Shown piece after piece: positions 1-6,665 of a stretch of DNA of 21,140 nt. The translations under genes were made by a program, and so were the position numbers. Where the stretch lies: assembly GCA_003559585.1 (NCBI GenBank), contig PWKX01000040.1, positions 1 through 21,140 of the forward strand. Direction: 5' to 3'. This DNA comes from Mollicutes bacterium. Lineage in GTDB: Bacteria > Bacillota_I > Bacilli_A > Izemoplasmatales > Izemoplasmataceae. Position 1 is the stretch's first letter; the number at the start of each line of letters is the position of its first letter. The notes beneath the pieces were generated by a model that worked only from the letters and a program-made list of their open reading frames with translations, made no database searches and was not told where the DNA came from.

Positions 1-2
1 TG

Positions 3-983
3 ATTGGTGTTGTACTGGTTGAAGCCGGTTTAGGCGATGTATGGGTTTTAGGCGACATCCCACTTTATATCTTAGGCGGTATGATGCTTGGTCTTGTCAT
101 GGCATTCTTCCCATTCTTGGCACAACCAACCATGAAAAAAATTACCGGTAAAGATGACATTGCTTTAGGACATTTCTCAACCGCTACTTATGTGTTATCA
201 GCTTGGGTGGGTGGCTTAGTTGGTAAAAACTCAAAATCAACTGAAGAAATGAAGTTTCCTAAAGGTTTATCTTTCTTAAGAGATTCAACGGTAGCCATCG
301 CCATTACCATGCTTGTTTTATTCATGATTGTTACCTTGGCAGCTGGACCTGACTTTGTGAGAGATGGTCTTGGCGTTGAGATGAACTTCATCATTTTTGG
401 TATTATAGAAGCGATCACCTTTGCCGCAGGGGTTTACATTGTGCTTCAAGGTGTGCGTATGGTTATTCAAGAAATCGTACCTGCCTTTAAAGGGTTCAGT
501 GAAAAAATTGTACCTGATGCAAAACCTGCGCTTGATTGCCCAATCGTTTTCCCGTTTGCCCCAACCGCTGTTTTAATTGGATTCTTAGTTTCATTCATCG
601 GTGGTGTGGTCGGTATGGGTGTCTTACTGCTTGTTGGTAGTGATAACGTCATCTTACCAGGTGTGGTGCCACACTTCTTCGTTGGCGCAACCGCTGGTGT
701 CTTCGGTAACGCCACAGGCGGCCGCCGCGGTGCTGTTGTTGGGTCGTTTGTCAATGGTTTAGCCATCACCTTCTTACCACTGTTATTGTTACCAGTCTTA
801 GGTGAACTTGGTTTTGCCAATACCACATTCGGTGACGCAGACTTTGTTGTTGTGGGAACCATCATTGGTTTCTTTGCACAATACCATGTTGTGATTGTCT
901 CACTCATCGTAGTTGGGTTAACCTCAATCCCATTCATTCACGCTTTACTGACCAGAAACAACATTGTTGAAAAAGACGCGTAA
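3..983 (+). CDS. ulaA: PTS ascorbate-type permease, EIIC component (UlaA/SgaT family), 5'-truncated by the window
   Basis: The reading frame is already open at base 3 and ends at a TAA at 981-983, giving about 326 C-terminal residues. E. coli UlaA has about 465, so roughly 140 N-terminal residues lie upstream of the window. The first in-frame ATG, at 81, is internal and not the start. Family hallmarks are visible: a DDIALGHF motif with the GHF element of UlaA, several hydrophobic membrane spans, and a C-terminal block with GVFGNATGGRRGA followed by NGLAITFLPLLLLP. This family forms the membrane channel of the phosphotransferase system that takes up and phosphorylates L-ascorbate. The next genes, a split transketolase, fit this role because ascorbate breakdown yields pentose phosphates. 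EIIA and EIIB partners are not adjacent downstream. The exact substrate is inferred from the family. Confidence 0.93.
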   Translation: MGVVLVEAGLGDVWVLGDIPLYILGGMMLGLVMAFFPFLAQPTMKKITGKDDIALGHFSTATYVLSAWVGGLVGKNSKSTEEMKFPKGLSFLRDSTVAIAITMLVLFMIVTLAAGPDFVRDGLGVEMNFIIFGIIEAITFAAGVYIVLQGVRMVIQEIVPAFKGFSEKIVPDAKPALDCPIVFPFAPTAVLIGFLVSFIGGVVGMGVLLLVGSDNVILPGVVPHFFVGATAGVFGNATGGRRGAVVGSFVNGLAITFLPLLLLPVLGELGFANTTFGDADFVVVGTIIGFFAQYHVVIVSLIVVGLTSIPFIHALLTRNNIVEKDA

Positions 984-1002
984 ACGTCGTCCATAAAAAA
1001 CC

Positions 1003-1032
1003 CATGAGGAGGCTGTTAACAGTCTCCTCATG
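1003..1032 (+). terminator. Intercistronic hairpin between ulaA and the transketolase genes (weak terminator or processing/attenuation element)
   Basis: A 12-bp stem (CATGAGGAGGCT at 1003-1014 against AGTCTCCTCATG at 1021-1032, one G-T pair) encloses the 6-base loop GTTAAC. Only a broken T stretch (ATTTGTT) follows, so on the plus strand it is a poor intrinsic terminator. No good promoter is visible between it and the next start, so partial readthrough is likely. The right arm contains CTCCT, which is complementary to the downstream Shine-Dalgarno AGGAG at 1041-1045. Confidence 0.6.
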
Positions 1033-1056
1033 ATTTGTTAAGGAGTGTGTTCATTG

Positions 1057-1875
1057 ATGCTTAATGAGTTTGCTAGAAATATTCGTGCCACCACGCTAAA
1101 GATGCTTAAACACCGTACCTTTGGCCATTTAGGAGGCTCGATGTCGATTGTCGAAACGTTGGCGGTGCTTTACGGAAAACAGATGAATATAGACCCAAAG
1201 CGTCCAAAGAAAACATCACGCGATTACTTTGTGTTATCAAAAGGTCACGCTGGGCCAGCGCTTTACGCAACCTTAGCGATTAAAGGGTATTTTGATCGTG
1301 CATTGTTAAAGACATTAAACGATAACGGTACCACCTTACCCTCACATTGTGATATGCATCTAACACCAGGCATTGACATGACCACCGGCTCACTTGGTCA
1401 AGGGTTTTCTGCGGCTGTTGGGATGGCCTTAGGCCTTAAGTTAAAAGGGAAATCAAACCGAGTGTATGTGTTGGTGGGTGATGGGGAGTTAAATGAAGGT
1501 CAGTGTTATGAAGCGATGATGTTTGCAGCTCATAAAGGATTGGATAATTTAATTGTCTTGATTGATGATAATAAATTACAACTTGATGGGCCTAGAACTA
1601 AGATCTCAAACACATTGTCTTTTATGGATGTGTTTAAAGCATTTAATTTTCACGTCAGTCATGTGGATGGGCATGATACCAAAGCGATTGATGATGCGAT
1701 CACGCACGCAAAGACCTTAAAACATAAACCCACAGCGATCGTGTTAGATACAGTTAAGGGTAAAGGGGTTCCCAGGTTTGAAAATCAAACGTCTAACCAT
1801 CACATGCGGTTTTCTGAGGATGATCAACGCTATTTAGAACACATCATTCAGACATTAAAGAAGGTGCCCGTATGA
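1057..1875 (+). CDS. Transketolase, N-terminal (thiamine-diphosphate binding) subunit
   Basis: This is the first half of a split transketolase, 272 residues if ATG 1057 is used. TTAAGGAG at 1038-1045 supports a start at TTG 1054 or ATG 1057. An in-frame GTG at 1045 overlaps the ribosome site and is rejected. The TPP/Mg2+ motif is GDGELNEGQ at residues 141-149, followed by the DDNK segment near 170. SKGHAGPALY (61-70) and GSLGQGFSAAVGMALG (111-126) are classic transketolase N-domain signatures. With the next gene it should move two-carbon units between ketose and aldose phosphates in the non-oxidative pentose phosphate pathway (cytoplasm). Separate N and C subunits are common in Firmicutes and archaea. 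Placement behind ulaA suggests it processes pentose phosphates from ascorbate or a related sugar acid. It overlaps the next gene by ATGA at 1872-1875. Confidence 0.95.
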   Translation: MLNEFARNIRATTLKMLKHRTFGHLGGSMSIVETLAVLYGKQMNIDPKRPKKTSRDYFVLSKGHAGPALYATLAIKGYFDRALLKTLNDNGTTLPSHCDMHLTPGIDMTTGSLGQGFSAAVGMALGLKLKGKSNRVYVLVGDGELNEGQCYEAMMFAAHKGLDNLIVLIDDNKLQLDGPRTKISNTLSFMDVFKAFNFHVSHVDGHDTKAIDDAITHAKTLKHKPTAIVLDTVKGKGVPRFENQTSNHHMRFSEDDQRYLEHIIQTLKKVPV

Positions 1876-2792
1876 GCGAAAAAGACTTAAGAACCATCTA
1901 CACCGAAACCATGGCCTCATTGATGGCACGTGATGAGTCTATTGTTTTATTAGAAGCGGATTTAGCCTCTGCCATCACCACCCATCAAATGAGTGAAAGG
2001 TACCAAGAACGCATCATAAACTGTGGCATACAGGAAGCCAATATGATTGGCTCAGCCGCAGGGTTAAGTGTGGTAGGCTTAAAACCGTATGTGCATTCCT
2101 TTGCACCGTTTGTGACAAGACGTGCCTATGATCAGGTATTTTTATCCATTGGCTATGCCAAACAAAACGTGGTCATCATCGGCTCTGATGGTGGTGTTTC
2201 AGCTGAGCATAACGGTGGGACACACATGCCTTTTGAAGACATCGCTTTGATGCGCGCCATACCGAATAGCACTGTTTTAGAAATGAGTGATGCGGTGATG
2301 TTTAAAGACATCTTAACCCAATCAACGATGTTTAATGGCTTAACCTATATCCGGATTAAACGAAAAGCGATGCGCGCGATTTATCGTGAAGGCACCACGT
2401 TTAAAATTGGTACAGGAAAGGTGTTAAAAGAGGGTCATGATGCGGTGATCGTGGCCACTGGTATCATGCTTGAAGAGGCGTTAAATGCCGCAGAGATATG
2501 CGCCGAACAAGGTTACAGTGTGGCGGTCATTGACATGTTTAGCATTAAACCGCTCGATCATGATTTGTTAAAGCGTTACGCAAAGTTAACGGGTCATGTC
2601 ATCACCGCAGAAAACCATAACTTGGTTGGCGGCTTACATGCCGCTGTATGCGAAAGTTTAGCTGGTGAGAAAGACATTGTAATAGATGGTATTGGTGTTG
2701 ATGAAGCTTTTGGTCAAGTCGGGCTCACCCCTTATTTAAAAGCAGTTTATCATTTAACCGCACAAGACATTGCAAACAAAATATTGACTTAA
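1872..2792 (+). CDS. Transketolase, C-terminal (pyrimidine-binding) subunit
   Basis: A 306-residue protein that completes the split enzyme. It starts at an ATG overlapping the stop of the N-terminal subunit, so the two are translationally coupled. The pyrimidine-binding domain has the conserved Glu in GIQEANM (E55), which activates the thiamine ring in this family. An FAPFVTRRAYDQV segment and GSDGGVSAEHNGGTHMPFED follow, typical of the transketolase family. A transketolase C-terminal domain with VIDMFSIKPLD and AENHNLVGGL occupies about residues 185-306. DXP synthase and pyruvate dehydrogenase beta share this fold, but the two-subunit layout and motifs favour transketolase. The gene ends just before a bidirectional terminator. 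Confidence 0.95.
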   Translation: MSEKDLRTIYTETMASLMARDESIVLLEADLASAITTHQMSERYQERIINCGIQEANMIGSAAGLSVVGLKPYVHSFAPFVTRRAYDQVFLSIGYAKQNVVIIGSDGGVSAEHNGGTHMPFEDIALMRAIPNSTVLEMSDAVMFKDILTQSTMFNGLTYIRIKRKAMRAIYREGTTFKIGTGKVLKEGHDAVIVATGIMLEEALNAAEICAEQGYSVAVIDMFSIKPLDHDLLKRYAKLTGHVITAENHNLVGGLHAAVCESLAGEKDIVIDGIGVDEAFGQVGLTPYLKAVYHLTAQDIANKILT

Positions 2793-2793
2793 A

Positions 2794-2830
2794 AAAAACG
2801 CGACAACCGCTTAGGTGTTGTCGCGTTTTT
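2794..2830. terminator. Bidirectional rho-independent terminator between transketolase and acetyltransferase
   Basis: AAAAACGCGACAAC (2794-2807) pairs perfectly with GTTGTCGCGTTTTT (2817-2830) around a 9-base loop. A T run on each strand makes it work in both directions. The minus-strand acetyltransferase stop codon (2811-2813) lies in the loop, so one arm of the terminator is also coding sequence for its last residues. Confidence 0.9.
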
Positions 2831-3362
2831 GATCATCATAATCGCGTTTATAAAGCACATACTTTTTTTCTTTAAAGGTTTTGTTTAAAGACTGACTAAC
2901 ATAGATGTCGTCTTTCACAAATGTGAAGCCCATTTTTTCAATGATGCGTTTAGATGCGTGATTATGGGTGAAATGGGCACAAGTCAACCGATCAATGCTT
3001 AGGTCGTTAAACAAGTATTCAATTAAAGCACTGACGGCTTCTTGCATGTAGCCTTGTGACCAATAATCTTTGCTGAGAACATAGCCGATTTCTCGTTGTT
3101 GATATTGGGAATCGTCGTCATCAAAAGGTTTTTTATGAAAACCGATTGAACCGATTACGTTGTCGGTTTGTTTGTGTACAATTGCTAAAACATCACCATT
3201 AGCGATGAATGATTTTAAGATGGTTTTGCTTTCGTTGATTGAACGGTGATGTGGCCAGCCAGCCATCTCGCCAACACCTTCAACTTTGGCATAAGTGTAA
3301 AAATCATTTAAATCCGACATTTGAAACGGTCTTAAGGTTAATCGTTTGGTATCAATGGTCAT
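2811..3362 (-). CDS. GNAT family N-acetyltransferase, RimJ/RimL type
   Basis: A 183-residue protein starting at ATG 3362-3360, with AAAGGG upstream (about 3372-3377). A GTG at 3371 in frame overlaps the ribosome site and is not favoured. The N-terminus has TKRLTLRPFQMSDLNDFY, the RimJ/RimL opening. The acetyl-CoA binding region reads REIGYVLSKDYWSQGYMQEA, and the C-terminus has the usual NHASKRIIEKMGF. Members acetylate ribosomal protein N-termini, amino acids or antibiotics, and the substrate cannot be told from sequence. It is a monocistronic minus-strand gene convergent with the transketolase operon and divergent from the ThiF gene. Its promoter overlaps a perfect inverted repeat at 3379-3396. 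Confidence 0.88.
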   Translation of the reverse strand: MTIDTKRLTLRPFQMSDLNDFYTYAKVEGVGEMAGWPHHRSINESKTILKSFIANGDVLAIVHKQTDNVIGSIGFHKKPFDDDDSQYQQREIGYVLSKDYWSQGYMQEAVSALIEYLFNDLSIDRLTCAHFTHNHASKRIIEKMGFTFVKDDIYVSQSLNKTFKEKKYVLYKRDYDDQKRDNT

Positions 3363-3378
3363 AGATATCACCCTTTCA

Positions 3379-3396
3379 TTGATAGTATTTTATCAA
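3379..3396. repeat. Perfect inverted repeat TTGATA-N6-TATCAA over the -10/start region (candidate operator)
   Basis: TTGATA at 3379-3384 and TATCAA at 3391-3396 are perfect reverse complements with a 6-base spacer. They cover the -10 box and probable transcription start of the minus-strand acetyltransferase. A further TTGATA half-site occurs at 3436-3441, ahead of the divergent ThiF gene. A regulator site is plausible but unproven, because short AT-rich repeats also arise by chance. Confidence 0.35.
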
Positions 3397-3415
3397 GTTA
3401 AAATTAAAAATACAA
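3387..3415 (-). promoter_or_regulatory. Promoter of the RimJ/RimL-like acetyltransferase
   Basis: On the minus strand, TTGTAT (3415-3410) and TAAAAT (3392-3387) are separated by exactly 17 bases and lie about 25 bases upstream of the start codon. The -10 overlaps a perfect inverted repeat, TTGATA-6-TATCAA, at 3379-3396. Confidence 0.6.
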
Positions 3416-3452
3416 TATGTGGGATGATTTATGCTTTGATAAAAATATGATG

Positions 3453-3461
3453 TGCTAAAAT
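3453..3461 (+). promoter_or_regulatory. Probable extended -10 promoter of the ThiF/MoaD/two-component operon
   Basis: TGCTAAAAT forms an extended -10 (TG-n-TAAAAT), 22 bases upstream of the ThiF-family start. No good -35 is found 17 bases further up (GCTTTG region), which is usual for extended -10 promoters. The implied leader is only about 15 bases. Confidence 0.45.
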
Positions 3462-3483
3462 AAACACGTAGGGATGTGATGAT

Positions 3484-4182
3484 ATGAAACCTCGTTATGA
3501 AAAAAATGTGGGTGTCATTGATGAACAAACAATGAAAATATTGATGAACCAAACGATTTTAGTCGCGGGATTAGGTGGTCTGGGTGGTCATGTGGCTGAA
3601 GGGTTGGTTAGGCTTGGCGTGAGTAAAATTTTATTGGTGGATGTTGACCGATATGAAACCAGTAATTTAAACCGACAAGTGTTTTGTGATGAGGCTGCTA
3701 TTGGTCAGTTCAAAGTTGATGTGGTGAAAGAACGGTTAAAACAAATCAATCCTGAGCTGTTTGTACAAGGGATTAAAGCAGATGTGTTATCATTAGAGTC
3801 ATCCATCTATGCCGGTGTTGATGTCATGGTTGATGCTTTAGATGACATTCCAAGCAAACTCCAATTAGAAAGCCTTGCCGATCAACATCAAAAAGTTTTA
3901 TTGCACGGTGCCATTGGTGGCTGGTATGGTCAAGTCGGTGTGATTGAACCTGGTTATCATGTGTTAAAAACCATTTATGGTGATGCAAAAGAGGGCCTTG
4001 AAAAAACATATCTAAATCCGACTTTTACCCCGGGCATAATAGCTTATATCATGCTTGCAGAAATGGTTAAGTATTGGATGGGTGATAAGCACTGTGTGCT
4101 AAACGATGTGCTTTGGATTGATGTACACAATCATGTCTATGAACGCTTCGGCTTGAGGGGTGACAACGATGGTTCACGTTAA
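3484..4182 (+). CDS. ThiF/HesA/MoeB-family E1-like adenylyltransferase for a sulfur-carrier protein
   Basis: A 232-residue protein. The nucleotide-binding loop is GLGGLGG at 29-35, followed by the acidic LLVDVDRYETSNLNRQ block (D55 and R64 in the usual E1 positions) and VDALDD near 130. The family adenylates the C-terminal Gly-Gly of a ubiquitin-like sulfur carrier (ThiS or MoaD) at the expense of ATP. The paired zinc-binding CxxC motifs of MoeB and many ThiF proteins are absent: only C68 and one Cys near the end (GDKHC) are seen. It resembles the short, zinc-less HesA/ThiF proteins of anaerobes. The MoaD/ThiS partner overlaps its 3' end by 14 bases, which strongly supports a functional pair. 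No thiamine or molybdopterin gene is nearby, so the pathway (thiamine, molybdenum or tungsten cofactor, or another sulfur transfer) is not settled. Confidence 0.88.
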   Translation: MKPRYEKNVGVIDEQTMKILMNQTILVAGLGGLGGHVAEGLVRLGVSKILLVDVDRYETSNLNRQVFCDEAAIGQFKVDVVKERLKQINPELFVQGIKADVLSLESSIYAGVDVMVDALDDIPSKLQLESLADQHQKVLLHGAIGGWYGQVGVIEPGYHVLKTIYGDAKEGLEKTYLNPTFTPGIIAYIMLAEMVKYWMGDKHCVLNDVLWIDVHNHVYERFGLRGDNDGSR

Positions 4183-4417
4183 ATGCATGCATTTACTAAG
4201 AAGTAAATACGGCATCAAAGAACTTGATGTTGAAGCCTCAACGGTGCAAGATGTTTTAAACGCGCTAAAAAAAATCTATCCCACACTTGATGAACAAGAT
4301 TTTTATCAAGCGGTGCTGTTTGTGAATAAACAAAAAATATCTCATAATAAACGATTTAATACGCCGTTAACATCAGGCGATGAGGTTGTTTTTACTAATT
4401 TTGTCGGTGGTGGTTAA
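4169..4417 (+). CDS. MoaD/ThiS-family sulfur-carrier protein with C-terminal Gly-Gly
   Basis: An 82-residue beta-grasp protein. ATG 4169 is chosen because GAGGGG at 4155-4160 sits eight bases upstream; an in-frame GTG at 4160 overlaps this site. The C-terminus is FVGGG, the flexible Gly-Gly tail that is adenylated and converted to a thiocarboxylate in MoaD and ThiS. The middle has the family pattern of TVQDVLNALKKIYP and a later LTSGDEVVF strand. The length and the LLRSKYGIKELDVE opening are closer to MoaD than to the shorter ThiS (about 65 residues). It overlaps the E1 gene by 14 bases and ends 4 bases before the response regulator. No molybdopterin synthase large subunit (MoaE) is visible nearby, so its sulfur acceptor is unknown. 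Confidence 0.87.
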   Translation: MVHVKCMHLLRSKYGIKELDVEASTVQDVLNALKKIYPTLDEQDFYQAVLFVNKQKISHNKRFNTPLTSGDEVVFTNFVGGG

Positions 4418-4421
4418 ACTT

Positions 4422-5096
4422 ATGAACATCATGCTTATTGAAGATGAGAAAAAAATAAGAGACATGCTTCGTTTATATTTAGAACAAGAAAACCATCACG
4501 TGATGGCTTTTTCGCATGCAGAAGAAGCCCTGAAAACATTTGCTTTAACCCCTGTGGATGTGGTTATAACGGATTTGATGTTGCCAGGCATTCAAGGGGA
4601 ATCGTTGTTAAAAAGAATTAGGGAAACAAGTGCGGTATATGTGCTTGTTATCACCGCGAAAAACACCGATGAAGATAAGTTGAAATTGTTAAAAGACGGG
4701 GCGGATGATTTTATTGCTAAGCCCTTTAAAATTGAAGAAATACTGTATAAACTAAACAACATTCAAAAACGGTTGTACGCGGTTAAAACCGTCACTTGTC
4801 ATATCCAGGACCATAGCTTTGTCTTTGATGAAAATGACATGCGTGTTACCGTAGATGATGCTGAGATTCAACTGAATAAAACAGAATGTGATTTATTGCT
4901 TTATTTCATCAAACATCCTAAACAAACCTTATCACGTCAACAAATCATTGATCACGTATTAAGTGAAAGTGATGCGTATGACCGTATTGTTGATACGTAT
5001 GTTAAAACATTAAGACGAAAACTGCGTCATAAGTCTATCATCGAAACGGTGTATGGTGCGGGGTATAAGTTTAAAGGTGTGTGTCAACATGATTAG
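4422..5096 (+). CDS. OmpR/PhoB-family two-component response regulator
   Basis: A 224-residue regulator. ATG 4422 opens the canonical receiver start MNIMLIEDE. An in-frame ATG at 4380 lies inside moaD and is rejected. Receiver landmarks are the acidic pair E7/D8, the phosphoacceptor D51 in VITDLMLPG, T78 and K100 in IAKPFK. The C-terminal winged-helix DNA-binding domain covers about 125-224, with LNKTECDLLLYFIKHP, VDTYVKTLRRKLR and the wing motif VYGAGYKF. It should bind DNA as a phosphorylated dimer and probably controls the metal genes of its own operon. It starts four bases after moaD and overlaps the kinase gene by eight bases. Confidence 0.96.
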   Translation: MNIMLIEDEKKIRDMLRLYLEQENHHVMAFSHAEEALKTFALTPVDVVITDLMLPGIQGESLLKRIRETSAVYVLVITAKNTDEDKLKLLKDGADDFIAKPFKIEEILYKLNNIQKRLYAVKTVTCHIQDHSFVFDENDMRVTVDDAEIQLNKTECDLLLYFIKHPKQTLSRQQIIDHVLSESDAYDRIVDTYVKTLRRKLRHKSIIETVYGAGYKFKGVCQHD

Positions 5097-6321
5097 TTTG
5101 TCGCGGTTTTTATCAGAGAAGTTAAGACGGTTTTTCAAACGCTCATTCACCATTTTGTTTATCACCGTTAACATCACGGTGATTGTGATTAACACCATAT
5201 ACATCCAACGAACCCTTGAAACACAAAATGAGAATTTAGTGGAAATGATTGAACACTTAAGCTTTTATGCCGATGATGAAACGGTCATTACTTATTTAGA
5301 ACACTATGGGCATACACATGCGGTTACGCTAAGCTATGAAACGGTTGATGGGGCTTACGCTTTCCAAACAGAAAGCCCACCTGAAACAGATCAGATGTAT
5401 CAAATATATCATCAAGGCGCTTTGCATGCGGTGATTGAGATTGATAACGCACAATCTAACGTGTTTTGGTCTAATGTGACTTACGTGCTTGTGCTTAATG
5501 TGGTAGTGATTGGGCTTTATGTTTTTGGTTTAATGGTCTTTAATAAACGGTTAAAATATGTAGAAGAAACCTTGTTGAACGATGTGAAAACGGTGCAAAG
5601 ATCCATCAAACAAGTATCATTTGAACACCGCCCATATTTTGAGCCATTTAAAGCCGTACTTGATCATTTTGAATCAACGTATGAAACGTTAAAAACCACA
5701 CAAACCACATACCAACAACATACCATGAAACTTGCGCATGATATTAAAACACCATTAACCATCATTCAAGGGTTGTTAGAGGGACTAACAACGAACCGAC
5801 TTAAACCATCGAAATCGTTGTATGATTCAGTTGAAGAAGAGGTTCAACGCATCGATCAACTTGTTAAAACAATGATTGAGGGTCAAAAAAGAAAGACCTT
5901 AGAAACCTTTGATATGCTTGCCGTCATCGAACCCGTGATTCAATCGTTTAAACCTGTGTTTGAGAATCAAGATAAAACGATTACCATCACAAACCCTGAA
6001 ACGTTTGCCGTTGTTGGCTATCAAGATGATATATCGCGGGTCATCGATCATTTGCTGTTAAATAGCTTAAAACATACCCGCTCACATGATCGGGTTGAGA
6101 TTAGCCTTGATCATCAGCAAAGAATGTTGATCATCAGTGATACCGGAGCAGGCATGGATTTAAAGGATGAAACTATAAATATGCAACAACACACTCAACC
6201 ATTTGGCAGTGGTGTGGGGTTAGAGATCGTTAAACAAATATTAACGCGTCATCAAGCTTCTTTTGAGATAGAATCACAAAAAGAAGAAGGGTTTAAAGCC
6301 ATCATCACATTTGATTCATAA
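5089..6321 (+). CDS. Membrane sensor histidine kinase partner of the upstream regulator
   Basis: A 410-residue kinase. ATG 5089 overlaps the regulator stop and follows AAGGTG at about 5074-5079. An N-terminal membrane span lies near 19-39 and a second near 129-151. They enclose an external sensor domain of about 90 residues that contains HYGHTH (H72, H75, H77). The HisKA helix has LAHDIKTPLT with phospho-acceptor H217. ATP-binding boxes follow: N box LLLNSLKH, G1 SDTGAGM and G2 FGSGVGLEIVK. It autophosphorylates in response to an external signal and passes phosphate to D51 of the regulator. Because SHOCT and CueP genes follow, copper or related envelope stress is the best guess for the signal. 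The His cluster is consistent with that but does not prove it. Confidence 0.95.
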   Translation: MISLSRFLSEKLRRFFKRSFTILFITVNITVIVINTIYIQRTLETQNENLVEMIEHLSFYADDETVITYLEHYGHTHAVTLSYETVDGAYAFQTESPPETDQMYQIYHQGALHAVIEIDNAQSNVFWSNVTYVLVLNVVVIGLYVFGLMVFNKRLKYVEETLLNDVKTVQRSIKQVSFEHRPYFEPFKAVLDHFESTYETLKTTQTTYQQHTMKLAHDIKTPLTIIQGLLEGLTTNRLKPSKSLYDSVEEEVQRIDQLVKTMIEGQKRKTLETFDMLAVIEPVIQSFKPVFENQDKTITITNPETFAVVGYQDDISRVIDHLLLNSLKHTRSHDRVEISLDHQQRMLIISDTGAGMDLKDETINMQQHTQPFGSGVGLEIVKQILTRHQASFEIESQKEEGFKAIITFDS

Positions 6322-6365
6322 TTCATTCACAATTGTTTGATATCATCACATCAGAGGTGATAAGC

Positions 6366-6665
6366 ATGCGCAAGAAACAAATTGGTTTCATGTTGCTTGT
6401 GTTTTTCATCGCTGGTGTGTTTTTTTATGGCGTGAGATTTTTAAGACAAACAAATGATATGCGTAATCATCATATGATGCAAGGTTGGATGGCTCCGGTT
6501 AGTTTGATTGGTGTGGTTGGTTTGATTTATTTAGTGCTTTACATGAGTGATCAACCAATGCGTCATGATGAATCTTTAAAAACGTTGAAAAAGCGCTACA
6601 CCAACGATGAGATTGATAAAGATACCTACTTAAACATGAGAAAAACATTGGAGGATACAAAATGA
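6366..6665 (+). CDS. Small two-TM membrane protein with Met/His-rich external loop and C-terminal SHOCT domain
   Basis: A 99-residue protein starting at ATG 6366 behind AGAGGTG; an in-frame ATG at 6333 has no ribosome site. TM1 is about residues 8-26, TM2 about 43-60. The cytoplasmic tail LKTLKKRYTNDEIDKDTYL matches the SHOCT short C-terminal oligomerisation motif. The loop between the membrane spans carries M32, H35, H36, M37, M38 and M42, predicted to face outside given the basic N-terminus. Met/His-rich segments of this kind bind Cu(I) in several copper proteins, so a metal-handling or sensing accessory role is inferred. Similar small Met/His-rich SHOCT proteins often sit in Gram-positive copper clusters. 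Its stop overlaps the CueP-family start by four bases. Confidence 0.82.
   Translation: MRKKQIGFMLLVFFIAGVFFYGVRFLRQTNDMRNHHMMQGWMAPVSLIGVVGLIYLVLYMSDQPMRHDESLKTLKKRYTNDEIDKDTYLNMRKTLEDTK

Noticed and set aside
467..937. Long open frame on the minus strand within the ulaA region
   Set aside because: It is fully antisense to a well-supported permease, its translation is Thr/Pro/Lys-rich low-quality sequence without family features, and no ribosome site precedes it.
1872..1875. Possible TGA-as-tryptophan code (Mycoplasma-like)
   Set aside because: TGA ends many genes at tight ATGA junctions followed by well-conserved downstream starts, and Trp is encoded by TGG, so the standard bacterial code applies.
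6314..6345. Tandem ATTCATA/ATTCATT and TGATATCA near the kinase/SHOCT junction as a regulator site or promoter
   Set aside because: The repeats have a 7-base period unlike OmpR-type sites, no promoter spacing fits (TTCACA and TATCAT are only nine bases apart), and the first copy is inside the kinase gene.
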